Of a stretch of DNA of 64,000 nt, positions 32,925 through 45,399 are shown one piece after another. The position numbers and the translations under genes are program-made. The stretch spans positions 1,219,001-1,283,000 of the forward strand of contig OZ025207.1 of NCBI GenBank assembly GCA_964019055.1. Direction: 5' to 3'. Under the pieces are notes generated by a model. It was given only the letters and a program-made list of their open reading frames with translations, searched no databases and was not told the origin of the DNA. The DNA is from Anthopleura xanthogrammica (taxonomy: Eukaryota > Cnidaria > Anthozoa > Actiniaria > Actiniidae). Numbering within the stretch: the stretch's first letter is position 1; each line of letters begins with the position of its first letter.

Positions 32925-34388
32925 GTTCTGTAGTGAGGATAAATAGTACTTTCGATGGTTAAAATATAAGAGAAATCTATTTCTGGAACCGAGAGGCAGT
33001 GGTCCGTTCTTAGAGAGACGCCCTCTTAAATATTGAATATTCTTTGACAGTTGACTTTAGGACACAATTTGCCATTAAACCAGGCTAAACCTGTGCAAAT
33101 GAGTCTGTAGTCAAGATATTTACCAAATGAGAATAAAGCATATAAAAATTACTAAGTATGAGTTTCAGGTCACCCATACGGGTACTAACCCAGCCCAATC
33201 AGGTTTGACTTATAGTCTTGTTCGAAGCCCAAGATTTTTCCACTAGGCCACGAGTTCAAGGAATTAGCACAACAATAGCCATAAAAACAATGCGCCAGAT
33301 AGACTAGATTATTTTCCACTTCAAATTAACGTGCGTTGCAAATAGTGCAAGGGATTAGCTGTAGATATGGCCTGGGGGCCGGCTAGTCTCTCCCCTGATG
33401 CCTCGGCTAGATCATTATGCTGCGTAATCCGTACACCGAACCAAGAGCAGAAGGTGTTTCTGCTTCCGCGGATGTCTCTGGGGCATGGAATCGTGGAGTT
33501 AAATTTTTGAATCTCTGTCGGCGGACGTGAGTTCAAACCCAATCGTGCCTAGATTTATTTTTCTTGTTTTGGGTTTATGTTTTTTCTTTTTTCTCTTCCA
33601 CTGTTGTTGTTGCTTATTTGTTTATTTTTTTCTTGCAGACGTTCAGCATTATTTTATTGCAAGATCGGCATATATTAAGCATGACGTTACAAATGAACTG
33701 TCGTTTGGCTCCAATGTACTCATACTCATCGCATGAAAATGACTTAGACACGATCGTAACATGTCAGAGAAGGTTTTACATTAAAGGTTTCTTACTCTAG
33801 TGCTGGTTAGTGAAGCTATCGATAGCCGGCTAGTTAAGTATTTGTGAACATCCATTTTCAATCAATAGGAATACACTCAAACGTGTGATCACAAGATGTC
33901 ATGCCTGCAAAACAGTACATCACCGCAGTCCCAGATGTAACAAGGAAGAATGCTATAATCTAAGTAGTGATTAAGAGAGTGTTTAATATTGTTTTTTCTG
34001 ATGTTATATGATAAATAAAGATTTTACACTCAAACGTTCTCCTTCGTATTTAAATAATTAGGTAGAACTTCGTAGGTGGCCAGAGCTAGTGGGCAAAGGA
34101 ATAGCAGCACAACAAATTGAATCACAATAAAATGCGGTTTATGATAAGCTGGAAAGTGAGAGCAGCTATATATAACACTAAATATGCCGAACGAAAGAAG
34201 ATTTAGCCTAAATTAGTATTATTATTTTTTTCGGCATGTAAACAAGCTGTGACGTCATAGTGAAATAGGGAAATTGTTGCTCGAAGCTTCAAGTCAAAAG
34301 TACGAAAGTTTCTTTTTCGAAAAAGTAAAGAAATGGTTCAGAATATGAGTGTGCATTTTCTCAAACAAACTATCATTAAAATGGCCTT
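32925..34388 (+). repeat. U unit 3
   Basis: Nearly identical to U2 and without the U1 insertions. The Pol-III-like SINE part is at 33167-33255, the donor-like ORF at 33417-33526 and AATAAA at 34014-34019. Confidence 0.9.
33639..33800 (+). other. Terminal-exon-like ORF, U3
   Basis: The acceptor tttttttcttgcag ends at 33638. The frame is open to an earlier stop (TAG at 33798-33800) created by a small change near the end. The three copies therefore differ at their carboxy ends, which argues against strong constraint. Confidence 0.3.
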
Positions 34389-34454
34389 TAAATAGGATTT
34401 AGGCGTTTTTCAGCGACAACGTTAGTAGAATTAGCTATGTATTTATATGAAGTG

Positions 34455-35430
34455 AGCTTTGCAACATTTTTGTGGCTTCAACGTCACTAACACAGATAAT
34501 ATTATTCATCTCACACGAATTTTGAAGCTTCGAGTCAAAAGTACTAAACCTGCGTTTCCTTTTACGAACAGGAAAAAAGGTTCACAAAATGAGAATGCAT
34601 TTATGTAAAACAAATTGACATTAAACTAGTGAAGAAAATTATGATTTTGTATCAGAAAATTATTTATTTAACCGAAGTGACCTTTGCAACATTATAGTGG
34701 CTTCAACTTCAATCACAGAGATCATTTATTCATCCACATGAATGTTGAACCGAATTCTAATTTACTTTTGTAAAACTAGTTGTCTATAAACAAGAAGAGA
34801 GAATTCAGATTTTCAATGGAAAAAACTTCATTTATCTCAAGTTAGCATTACGACATTTTAGTGGTTTCAACGTCACTCACAGAGATCATTTATTCATCCT
34901 ACAAGCTTCAATTGCAAGTCAAAAGTACTAAATCTGCGTTTTCATTTACGAAGAGTAAAAAAATTGTTCACAAAATTAGAATGCATTTTTCTATAACTAA
35001 TTGTCATTGAACGAGTGAAATTAAGATTTTCTGTGAGAAAAAACATTATCTATCCGACGTGAGCTTTGCAACATTTTAGTGGCTTTAACGTCAATCACAG
35101 AGATAATTTATTCATCTACAGTACTAAAGTACTAAAAGTACTAAAGCTCGCGTTTTCTTTAACGAAAGAGTTCAAAAGTGGTCTAGGATAGTGGAAAATG
35201 TTTTTCTAAAACAAACTGTCATTAAATCGGTGAAGAGAATTAAGATTTTCTATGAGAAAAAAAATTATTTCAAGTGGGCATTGCGACATCTTAGTGCCTA
35301 CAACATTAATCACCGAGATAAATCATTCATCTCACATAAATTTTGAACAGAGTTTATGAGTTGCGACACAAAACCTAGTTCATTTATCTTTAAATTATTT
35401 CAAAATGCTTTAGAAAATGAGTCCAAAAAT
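34455..35430 (+). repeat. Blocks S and A at the start of the right arm (220-bp subrepeats)
   Basis: Subrepeats begin near 34455, 34685, 34860, 35065 and 35280, each with gcaacattttagtggcttca or a variant. This is the mirror of 26435-27416 and a direct repeat of 27461-28300. Confidence 0.85.
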
Positions 35431-36117
35431 CCTGTTTCCTTGGATTCCCTTCCCATCCTTCAAGTACACGGGTACCCATCATGCCTTACGATCATCATAT
35501 GTGCGAGAAAAAAACATGGCGGACGAAGGGAAAGCGTAAAATTTGACCAAAACTTGGCTGTTTGAAAGGTAAAAACCTATCAAAAGCATTATATTACTAG
35601 CTAGTTTGTTAAAATAGGTGTATATGTTCCCCTTAGAGCTATTAGTTTTTTGTTTTCGGGTTTTTTTTGGTCGGTTGGGGCATTTGCAAGCTCGTAATTT
35701 ATGCAGTGCTCAGCGCCGTTCACGTGTGCAAAACAAGACCTTTTTTCTATATTTTATGGACCTCGACTGAGCTATTTTTCCTGTTTATTTTATTAAATAT
35801 TATGTTTTCTATTGAATGGGATTGAATTTGCTGCTTCCAATTGCTTTGAAAGAATATAAATTGTCCCCAACGTAAAGCTTCGTGTCCCCTTCAGGGAGAG
35901 ACATGTGACAAGGGACGGGACACTATTTCTTTATTTGAGTCAACACAAGCCCTGAGTAGGCGAAAGTATTATTTATGTGGCTTATTTGATTTTATATTTA
36001 CACTGTAGGGATTATTTAGCTACTTGAATTTGTACTATTTTGCAGCAGCAATTGAATTTATGTTTTTTTTATATTGTGTAGTTCCAAAAAATATCCCAAA
36101 AAATTCAAACATTTAAG

Positions 36118-36583
36118 CCTGGTTTTCACTACGATGCAAGTGGAAGCACAAGCACAAGCGTAAGGATTATAATTAAGGAATAAAAAACAGTTTTCCGTGT
36201 ATTATACTCTGATAAAGACACGCGGGATGTGGAGAGAACACGAGAGAAGCGTAGGAAACCACGACACGTAGCAGAGTGGTTTCCAGCTTCTAAAGTGTTC
36301 TCTCCACATCCCAAGTGTCTTTATCAGAGTATAATACACGGAAAACTGTTTTTTATTGCTTTTATGAAATAACTAACTTTTCGAGAGAGAAAAAAAATGA
36401 CGTGAGCATGTATTATGCTCTCATAAAACATGGCTTTTTGACCAATCAGAGCGCGCATAATATCAAAGTTATTTTATAAAATGTTGATACTTGTGCTTGC
36501 GTTTGTGCTTGTGTCGTTGTGAAAATGGTATTTTTTTGTGTTTTGTGCTTGCATTTGTACTTGCGCTGCCAGTGAAAACCAGG
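36118..36583. mobile_element. cctggttttcact MITE, right-arm copy, split by an insertion
   Basis: Mirror of 25577-25738. It is longer because a 302-bp element sits in it at 36172-36473. The flanking gcacaag-rich interior is retained on both sides. Confidence 0.8.
36172..36473. mobile_element. Right-arm-only foldback insertion, TSD TTATA
   Basis: TTATA flanks both sides (36167-36171 and 36474-36478), and the left arm has the uninterrupted site with one TTATA. 36179-36357 is a near-perfect 179-bp hairpin (ends aataaaaaacagttttccg and cggaaaactgttttttatt). The remainder contains gaccaatcagagcgcgc. There is no coding capacity. The insertion is younger than the arm duplication, or is polymorphic between haplotypes. 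Confidence 0.8.
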
Positions 36584-37671
36584 ATTTATCAATGACATTC
36601 AAGTAGCTACATTTTATTTTAACTAATTGCAACTAGCAAAGGATTTCTAACTTCTAGGGAGTATTTAAATGTAGATATATCTTGTATTTGTGGGAATTAC
36701 AGAGGAGTGGGGTGATTATCAATCTTTCTTCAAATAGGAAATTCTGGAAGGGTGGGGATCAAAAATAAAATTCCCTTTGTGGTGGGGTATGAACAATTCT
36801 TAGAACAACACATTTAGCTATTTGGTCATTTTTCACTTGATTTGCATCCCTCTCACAGAAATATTAATTTTCTCTAGTTTTGCATGATCTATTAGATGTT
36901 CTTTTGACATCAGGCTGTTTCTTTACTGACTTTGTTTTACACTCAGCCCTCTTATTGTTTGTTATAAGGTCCTTTCACCTGGTTTTAATTGGGTTCTTGT
37001 CTAATAGTAGCCTGAAAGGGAGTAATATTCACTAGTGTGATTACTGATGCTCAGACTCAGGATTTCATGGGTCTTTGCAGTTTTGTTTTACTATTCCTTT
37101 ATCCCTGTCCTTGTCTCCTAGGGGATGGTAGCCAAGCGTTGAGTACGATGCTCTGACGTCTGTCTTGAGTTTCCTTTCCCCTTGATGTCTTTATTAAAAT
37201 GAACCATTTTAATCCTTCCTGCTTGACTCTGTGACTGTTTAACTCCTTCCCACTCTAGGATGACAGTTTTGCAACAGCATCTTAATCTTATGTGTTCTCC
37301 TCTCAAGTACTCTCATTTTAACTCCCATTTCTTTTAGTTTTGGAATTTGGGTTCCCAATCTTTTTCATTGGGTTTTTTATGCTTTGGAGGTTTTGTTTTG
37401 AGTGTTGGGAGGCTCAGAAGGTTTTTGTTGGGTCTTCAGGTTTACCTTTCCATTTCTCAATCAGGAGTACAGTTGGACCACCACCAATACAATACTATTC
37501 ATTTATGTATATTTTCACTTATTCCATTTTTAATTTATATTTTTATTTCATTTCCAGTGAGACATTTTTGTTTTTGGTGTTTTGTTACCTGCTGGCATCC
37601 TACAACAAGTACATCGGGGAACAGGACAAAACCCATGGACTGATAATGTAAGTTAGTGTAATTAGTTTTAT

Positions 37672-37836
37672 GTCACAACAAAAATCATTGCATCATGACC
37701 CTCTGTTCTAAACCTCATTTGGATTTTGGGTTTTTCTGATCTGTCAATCATCTTGGGCTCATGCAAATAAGTCTTTGAAATTGCTCAAGGTTTTGAACGA
37801 CAGATATTTTTATAGATGCAATGATTTTTGCTGTGA
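37672..37836. mobile_element. CACAGC-type MITE, right-arm copy with different interior
   Basis: The ends match those of 24421-24524 but the interior is about 60 bp longer and mostly unalignable, apart from a catgaccctctgtt/ctaaacct part. Confidence 0.6.
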
Positions 37837-38659
37837 TTTTCTATATTTTTTCTTTTTATTATATTAAGTATTATTTGCAAGTTTTACACTTTTCTCTTTT
37901 CCCATACACTAAACATGAATATGGCCACCATCTCATCATAATATTTTGATCCTTAACATTTTTTGAGATTTTTCATTCTTTTTTTCTGGACCTTCGGTAA
38001 ACATTTCGCAAGCCTATTGAAACCATACTTGAAGTTTGGTTTGACAATGTCAGTTTTTATGCAAACAAGTTTACTGGAGGCGTGATTAGTCCAGTAACAA
38101 GCTGTTGTTCCATTGATTATCCTTTGAGCTCCTAATGAAATAGATGGATAGCCAGGACTTACTGTGGCATTCTATCGGATATTTAGCTTATGGAGAATGC
38201 TCTGGAGCTGTCATTTCGGCAGTAGGACCAAGTGACTTGATAGACCTCTTGCACTACAGTAATTCCCAACCTCAGGAAAAAAAACAATGAAAACTATTGA
38301 CATTGCAAAATATTTCAATCAAGAGAAAGCAGTCCCTTTGTTTTGGCCACAAGGTTGGGAATAAGTGCACAGGGTCTATACACACTTGAAACATAAAGAC
38401 GGCCATGCTCCCTGTCGAATGTTCATATGATTTCCCATAATGCCTTACAATATATTAATGTGAAAAAAAATCGATAAGCGATAAGATAGCATATAAAAAA
38501 TTGATGACAAAGAAAGCACTAAAATCCAAGGACTAGATCTGATCTTTACCATGTAAGGGTATTTTTGAGCAGAAATATGAAATTGAATTCAGTCTAATTT
38601 TTGGCTTTCGAGAGACAGGCATTTTTGGTTTTCAGAAAACGTTTAAAGTTTTTTGTTAT

Positions 38660-38915
38660 GATTGAATGAATGAATGAGAATAATCAGTGGATTCCACAGA
38701 GTGGCTCTCTTTCCACTGCATTCCAATTAAAATTTAGAAGTTTGTTTTTGTGAAGGGAGGAAAAACTGGAGAACCCGGAAAAACCCTTGAAGCACAGGAG
38801 AGAAGCTACAAACAACTCTACTCACATATAACTCTGAGTCTGGCAGGACTCAAACCTGGGTTGTCTTGGTGAGAGGCGAGCACTGTCACCGTTACACCAC
38901 CCATGCTTCCATGAT
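38660..38915 (-). mobile_element. tRNA-derived SINE (mirror of copy 5)
   Basis: Minus-strand copy with ggactcaaacctgggttgtc as the inverse B box and the same core as 23245-23500. Confidence 0.85.
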
Positions 38916-38984
38916 TTTTGACATTTGTCCAGGTTTTTAAAAAAAAATTGTTGAAGCTGGAATTTTTCAAGTGGCGATAACAAA

Positions 38985-39375
38985 ATGAGCATCGAACTGG
39001 GTCCGAGTTTTAGAATCTATTTTAATTAAAGTTCCAGAAAAAAATACCCCATCATAGGAAAGGGCAACATATAACAAGCTTACTGATCAAGTTTCAGGGT
39101 GTTAGACTTTATAGAAACAATGTTAGGAGCATTCAAACCCTGTTAAAATTACAAAGAAATATACAGACTACCTCTACATTCTATATTTATAACACACAAC
39201 ACTCAACTCACATGTTGATTTTTATGGAGGGAGGAAAACTAGAGAACCTGGAAAAAACCCTCTTGTCAAGGGAGAGAACAACACATCAAACAAACTCAAC
39301 TCACATATGATCTTGTCCAAGCGGATTAGAGGCAAGCAGTAGACCACTACGCCACCCACCATCCACATCAGTGGT
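38985..39375 (-). mobile_element. tRNA-derived SINE with tail (mirror of copy 4)
   Basis: Minus-strand copy. The tail is at about 38985-39140 and the core at 39210-39315. It lies directly beside the gypsy C-terminal remnant. Confidence 0.8.
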
Positions 39376-39389
39376 TCACTGGGTTTGAT

Positions 39390-39625
39390 TACATCAGGTT
39401 GACTTGTTGTTTGCACCCCACTTGTGGGTAGTAACTGATCAATGTGTCAGCACCAAATAATACCTGGTGCAACTTGAATTTTGTACAGTACAGCCTGTAT
39501 GTCAGTGGACCATTTTTTTTAACAACTAAACCTGATGTCCACTTCAGGTCCCCACAATAATCAATAATCATGTGCCATCACTGGATCTCCTCTCACCAAC
39601 TGTCTTGTCTGAATTCCCTTTGCCA
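39390..39625 (-). pseudogene. Ty3/gypsy integrase C-terminal remnant (right arm)
   Basis: The reverse complement reads GLVVKKNGPLTYRLYCTKF-like sequence with one substitution relative to the left arm, between the SINE and the minisatellite. Confidence 0.75.
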
Positions 39626-39929
39626 ATTCCAGGGCTCGAAATAATGGCCGGTCAACAGTCAATGTCTGGCCAAATTTGGTACTTGACCAGTCAAATATGA
39701 TTTTGAATGAACATGTTTGCTGTCCTTTCTACAGTGAAAATTATGAATTTAATGAAGATTACCACTTGTTAATTATTAATCATTTTTGACAGTCCAGAAA
39801 TTGGCAATGACCGGCCAAAATGTATTTTGCTGGTACCACATGCCAACATGCCATATAGTCGCTCATACATATAGTCACCAACTTATACTCACTCGTCCAC
39901 ATAGTATCCCCTACAGTAGTGATCAAGCT

Positions 39930-41205
39930 CCATAGCCCTGATCAACTGTCCCTAGCTGTGATCAACTGTCCCTAGCTGTGATCAACTGTCCCTAGCTGTG
40001 ATCAACTGTCCCTAGTTGTGATCAACTGTCCCTAGCCCTGATCAACTGTCCCTAACTCTGATCAACTGTCCCTAGCCCTGATCAATTGTCACTAGCCCTG
40101 ATCAATTGTCACTAGCCCTGATCAGCTGTCCCTAGTTGTGATCAACTGTCCCTAGCTGTGATCAACTGTCCCTAGTTGTGATCACTTGTCCCTAGCTGTG
40201 TTCAACTGTCCATAGTTGTGATCAACTGTCCCTAGTTGTGATCAACTGTCCCTAGCTGTGATCAACTGTCTCTAGCCCTGATCAACTGTCCCTAGCTGTG
40301 ATCAACTGTCCCTAGCCCTGATCAACTGTCCCTAGCCCTGATCAACTGTCCCTAGCCCTGATCAATTGTCACTAGCCCTGATCAACTTTCCCTAGCTGTG
40401 ATCAACTGTCCCTAGCCGTGATCAACTGTCCCTAGTTGTGATCAACTGTCCCTAGCTTTGTTCAACTGTCCCTAGCTGTGATCAACTGTCCCTATCCCTG
40501 ATCAACTGTCCCTAGTTGTGATCAACTTTCCCTAGCTGTGATCAACTGTCCCTAATTGTGATCAACTGTCCATAGCCCTGATCAACTGTCCCTAGCCCTG
40601 ATCAACTGTCACTAGCCCTGATCAACTGTCCCTAACTGTGATCAACTGCCCCTAGCCCCGATCAACTGTCCCTAGCTGTGATCAACTTTCCCTAGCTGTG
40701 ATCAACTGTCTCTAGTTGTAATCAACTGTCCATAGCCCTGATCAACTGTCCCTAGCCCTGTTCAACTGTCACTAGCCCTGATCATCTGTCCCTAGTTGTG
40801 ATCAACTGTCCCTAGTTGTGATCACCTGTCCCTAGTTGTGATCAACTGTCCCTAGCCCTAATCAACAGTCCCTAGCTGTAATCAACTGCCCCTAGCCCCG
40901 ATCAACTGTCCCTAGCTGTGATCATCTGTCCCTAGTTGTCATCAACTGTCCCTAGAGTTTATCAGGGCTAGGGACAGTTGATTACAGCTAGGGACAGTTG
41001 ATCATGGCTGGGGATAGTTGATCACAGCTAGGGACAGTTGATCAGGGCTAGGGACAGGTGATCACAACTAGGGACAGTTGATCAACTCTAGGGAAAGTTG
41101 ATCACAACTAGGGACAGTTGATCACAGCTAGGGACAGTTGATCACAACTAGGGACAGTTGATCACAGCTAGGGACAGTTGATCAGGGCTATGGACATTTA
41201 ATAAA
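39930..41205. repeat. 20-bp minisatellite, right arm, about 63 units, with an orientation switch
   Basis: Units read ctgatcaactgtccctagc (inverse of the left arm) until about 40955. From about 40961 to 41205 about 12 units run in the opposite direction (agggacagttgatcac). The array differs in unit order and number from the left arm and lacks its 140-bp higher-order pattern. It reaches further into the integrase core remnant. Confidence 0.97.
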
Positions 41206-41690
41206 ATATGGCACATGCCATTAGTTAGAAATAACTGGAATAACTTTTCAAACAGACTCGTTATAAGATCAGTGGTTTTGGCTGCTGTTGTGGTTTTCAT
41301 TTGGATTATTTCTGATTACTTCCTGTGTGAACATTGCATCTTGTAATGAGCCAGCATAGTCAACATGTATTCATTGCCAGGGTGTTGTAGACTACTCCCA
41401 TGGGTGTAGTACTGCTTTGCTTGATGCATTCTGGTTCTGCTGACAACTACTGCACATCCTGATGAGGCTTTGAGTTGATCGTTGATCCTGGCCACCACAC
41501 ATATCTTCTTGATGATGCCTTCATCTTTACTATTCTAAGATGAGCATCATGTAGCTCTTTTACAACCCTATCCTGCATCTTGCTTGGAATGACAACCTCA
41601 TGCCCCACAGAATACAGCCTGGCTGGTCTGTCAGTTCATTTTGGCACTCATAATAGGGTTTGTCTCCCTCTATGTGATCTGACCAACCTT
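41206..41690 (-). pseudogene. Ty3/gypsy integrase N-terminal and core remnant (right arm)
   Basis: The reverse complement holds the region before the zinc-binding motif (GHEVVIPSKMQDRV, then ELHDAHLRIVKMKA), the YVWWPG motif and the HVDYAG-like first-aspartate region. It then stops at GMCHIL where the minisatellite begins. Compared with the left arm it keeps about 65 bp of zinc-binding region deleted there and lacks about 220 bp that the left arm kept. Confidence 0.85.
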
Positions 41691-43784
41691 TCAAAGTGGA
41701 AATTATGTTTCTGTCAGTGGAAATTATGCTTACCTATGATACATACCAGGGAGAGGAGGGTGAGGGCAAAATTATGTTTTGAATGATTGTTGTTAGCAGC
41801 TGACGAGGGTCAGTGCAATCTGCACGAAGGACTCAACTTTTAAAAATACCCGTTTTTTTGCTTGGTCTTCCTGATGCATTTTTTTTTTTGTAATTAGTTT
41901 TTATTGCTGATAATTAATGGTGGCCATATTCAGGTTCAGTCAATAAAATTCATACCAACCAATGTATGAAAATGTCAAAGCAAACACAATTTGAAATCAT
42001 TGTTTTTTGGTGATTAAACAAAATTGGAAGGGTTGATCTGTAAGATATAAATAACTATTCATTCATGTATTTTTTTCCATTTTTAATTTTAATTTTTCTT
42101 TCATTTTCAGTGAGAAATGTTTGGAAATACTAACTGCTGACATGCTACAACAAGTACATTGATCTGATCAAGGAACAGGACCAGCCATGGACTGATTAAG
42201 GTCATATGAGTAATGTTTAGTTGTGCAATATGAATTTCATATTTTCATGCATGAGAGCTATCTGCATGTAGAATTGGCAAGCTATTGAAAACGTTAATTG
42301 GTTTTCCAGGTTTTGTCAAAGTACAAATTATCGTGCCACTAAAAAATTGAGAAATTAATTCTTTGGTGTCGAAAGCAAAGCTCTTGTTTGAAAATAATAT
42401 GTTAATGACATAATATTTGTGTAATTCATGGTTCCAATTTCAACAGTCACGAACCAATGCATTTGTTTTCCAAGTGGAATTAAAATCGTGTCTCACAAAC
42501 AACTATTAAATACCTATATTCAAAGGTACTATATTCAGGCAAAAAAATTGAGCTTGTGTGACATAGCAACAGTAACTAAGGGAGGTTGGAACCATGAATT
42601 GCATTACATCATAAGATAACTTGAACAGGAGAGAAAGTATATATGAGAAATATGTGAATCAAAAACTGTAGTCCTCTGTGGTAGTAAGGAAAGCTTTAAA
42701 ATATTTTAAACCCAAATTAATGACATGACTTCCCAGGTGAACAAAGGGGTCAACCTGACTCCTTGAAATCTGGCCAGAAAATTTCTTCCTTTTTGTGAGA
42801 TAAGAATCAGTCTATTTTTGCCAACCTTCAGTATAGGTGTGTGTGTGTGACATGCTTGATGAAAAAAATTTAGTAAGATAAAGCTCCATCATCATATAAA
42901 ATGAGATGAGAATATTTAGCGTTGACTAACAAACTAACTACAGGTAGGCAATCATATTTTCAACTATAGGAGAAATGTAATTAGCAAAAATTTGGAAAAA
43001 CATATTATGACATCTGACACTCAATAACAAAGTGAAGAAGCCATTTTATCCTTTGCCGCTGGGCTGCCGTATGGGAGATTTTGAAGTTCTGAAGAAAATG
43101 ACAAAATTTGCTCAATTAAACATTTGTTTATGTTAGGTTTAAGTTTTCAAATTTTGGTTTAGTCTGGTATCACAATTGGGATCATGTAGATTTATTTGTA
43201 GGACATTTCAACAATATTTCTTGTCCTAGAAAGAAAGTCTTTTGTCTTTTTATAAGTTGTGCAGAATAGTTTCTCTTGGACTCCAAATCACATAGTTGTA
43301 TACATAAACATGGTTTAATACAATCTTTATAAACTTAACTAGTTTACATTCCTACATTAGACATTCCACCTACCATAGTTAGGCTCAAATTCTAGCAGTT
43401 CCACAGTAGGAATAGTAATAACAGTAGTAGAAGTAGGTTTTCTAAAATTAAAGGAAAGTTATGACATAAATAAATGAATAAAGGCGAATTTCTAAACTCA
43501 TTTTTTCTAAAGTCCTTACCAGACTGTATGAAGTAAATTGATAGACTGTGATCACGTGCATAATGTGACACCTGTCACTCGGTAGCCACAAATGATTCTA
43601 GTAGATTTCTTTACTGCCCTGAGCGTGGGATACAAAGTGGTACATATAATTCTAAATATTTAGATACTTTTGGTAGTCCTTGGGTTTAGAAAAGACAGAA
43701 AATTATTGACTTTGTCAGAAATGGAATTTCACTTGTATTAACTGAACATCTCAGTTTTCGACAGTCAAAAATCTTACATAACTA
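41691..43784. other. Mirror of 18391-20500, no supported feature
   Basis: Almost identical to the left-arm counterpart. Only short ORFs. No RNA gene seen. Confidence 0.5.
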
Positions 43785-44100
43785 GAGGTTTATTTGAAAA
43801 AGACAATCATTTTGGGCAGGTGGTTCCCTCGTCTCCTCTGCCCCAATCTTCCAGTCTCTAAGCCGAACCAACCAGGAATGTCTGCAAAGCAGGGAACATT
43901 TAGTAAGGCTACTAGAATTACAGAGTTTAAAAGTTGAATTTTGCTGAGGGAAGAAAACCAGAGAAGCCAGAGAAAAACTCTCAAAGCACAGGAGAGAACC
44001 AACAAACAACTATATTAACATATGATGCAGAGTCTGGGGATCATACCCAAGTTCCATGGTGTGATGTGAGTGTTCTTACCACTACACAACCCATGTTTCC
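43785..44100 (-). mobile_element. tRNA-derived SINE (mirror of copy 3)
   Basis: Minus-strand copy, only a few substitutions from 18085-18390. Confidence 0.8.
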
Positions 44101-44664
44101 CAAATAAACATATAAACACTAGCAGCAAAGTCTGCATTTTTATGTTATCAGGGACGTTGTTCCAAAGTACAGGTGTGATCATTGCAATAGGACCTAATTA
44201 CAACCTCAAACTATTTAATTTCATCTAAAAGTGACAACATTAGAACATTATTTTTGGCCAACAAGATTTAATGTCATCCAAACCAAAATGAAATCATTTC
44301 CTACTTTAGTATGTGTATTTATGGGTGATTTGTTTGGACCTGTAGAATATGACTTATCACTTGCGTATAATGAAATTTCCTGTCAGATAATTTGCTGCAT
44401 TGATTTGATCAATCCTGTCTGGTTGAAGATTCATGAACCATCAACTAACATACTATCTCCCCATGCACATTCAACTTGCAATAGCAGATATTATGGATGT
44501 ATGAATACCTTATTGTGGTCTCAACTGTAATAACACCTATTGAAATGCTCTTTGCCCTGTTTTATACTTATTCATTGGATTTCTGCTTTTTAGGAAATTC
44601 CTACAAATGGTAAACAACATTCAAAGGTACTTGGGAAGTAGTTTGAGCTAAGCAATTATGAATA

Positions 44665-45032
44665 GAGCAGATTTCATTTGAATGAAAAATAATGGTGCAT
44701 ACAGTATCACTTTCATAGGATTCCTAACTTAGAGGGTTCAAGTTACTACAGAAATTATACATTTTTACACAAAAAGGGGCAGCAAATGGGTGTCAAGATT
44801 TTTGATAAATCCCATGACTCACTCTAGATATACTTGGGTTTACAGAATTTTGGCCCCATAGAAAGATACTGGACCTCTCTTTAACTACGCATGCATGTCC
44901 AAGTAACTAAACACACATGTACAAGTAACAAGATATCAAATTGAAGTGCATTCCCCTAATGCTCATGCATATCTGTCACAGTCATGGGATGGTCTGCTAC
45001 ATTATTTTTCACCATCATATGAAATCTGCTCT
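44665..45032. mobile_element. Mirror of MITE 17148-17517
   Basis: Same inverted ends (gagcagatttcat... and ...gaaatctgctc), near-identical interior. Confidence 0.6.
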
Positions 45033-45399
45033 TGCTAACAGTAATAATAGTTTCCTATTAGTAGCAATTATTGTGGTACAAGCTAAAATTGTGGCAGTTT
45101 GTGGTACTATCACTAAGAATGCATCACAGATCAGCACCATGCAAAAATGGTTACATAACAGTATTCATTCACCAGGGTCGTTTGGGGATATGTTCCAATA
45201 GCAAATTATCCTGTTGTAAGCTTTCTTTGTTGTCAGTGCATACTAGTGCCATGGTGCAATATAGCTATGCAAGGTCGCAGTATTTTCCAAAATGACGTAG
45301 CAGGAAAATTCCCTATTGAAGATCAAACATGCTTTGAATATGGTAGTATAAAAGTTGAGATGAAGACTGTAAGTTTACATGCATCAAACTAACATTCTA

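Larger units (their letters stand above)
27461..34391. other. Spacer between palindrome arms: one-sided tandem array
   Basis: This 6.9-kb spacer is a tandem series of A-U-S modules in the same orientation as the start of the right arm. A blocks begin at 27461, 30872 (shortened) and about 32540. U units occupy about 28300-30631, 31030-32480 and 32925-34388. S segments lie at 30632-30871, about 32480-32540 (shortened) and from 34392 into the right arm. The left arm ends in the inverse of S and A and has no U. The spacer is therefore an extra tandem expansion next to the fold-back junction. Confidence 0.85.
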
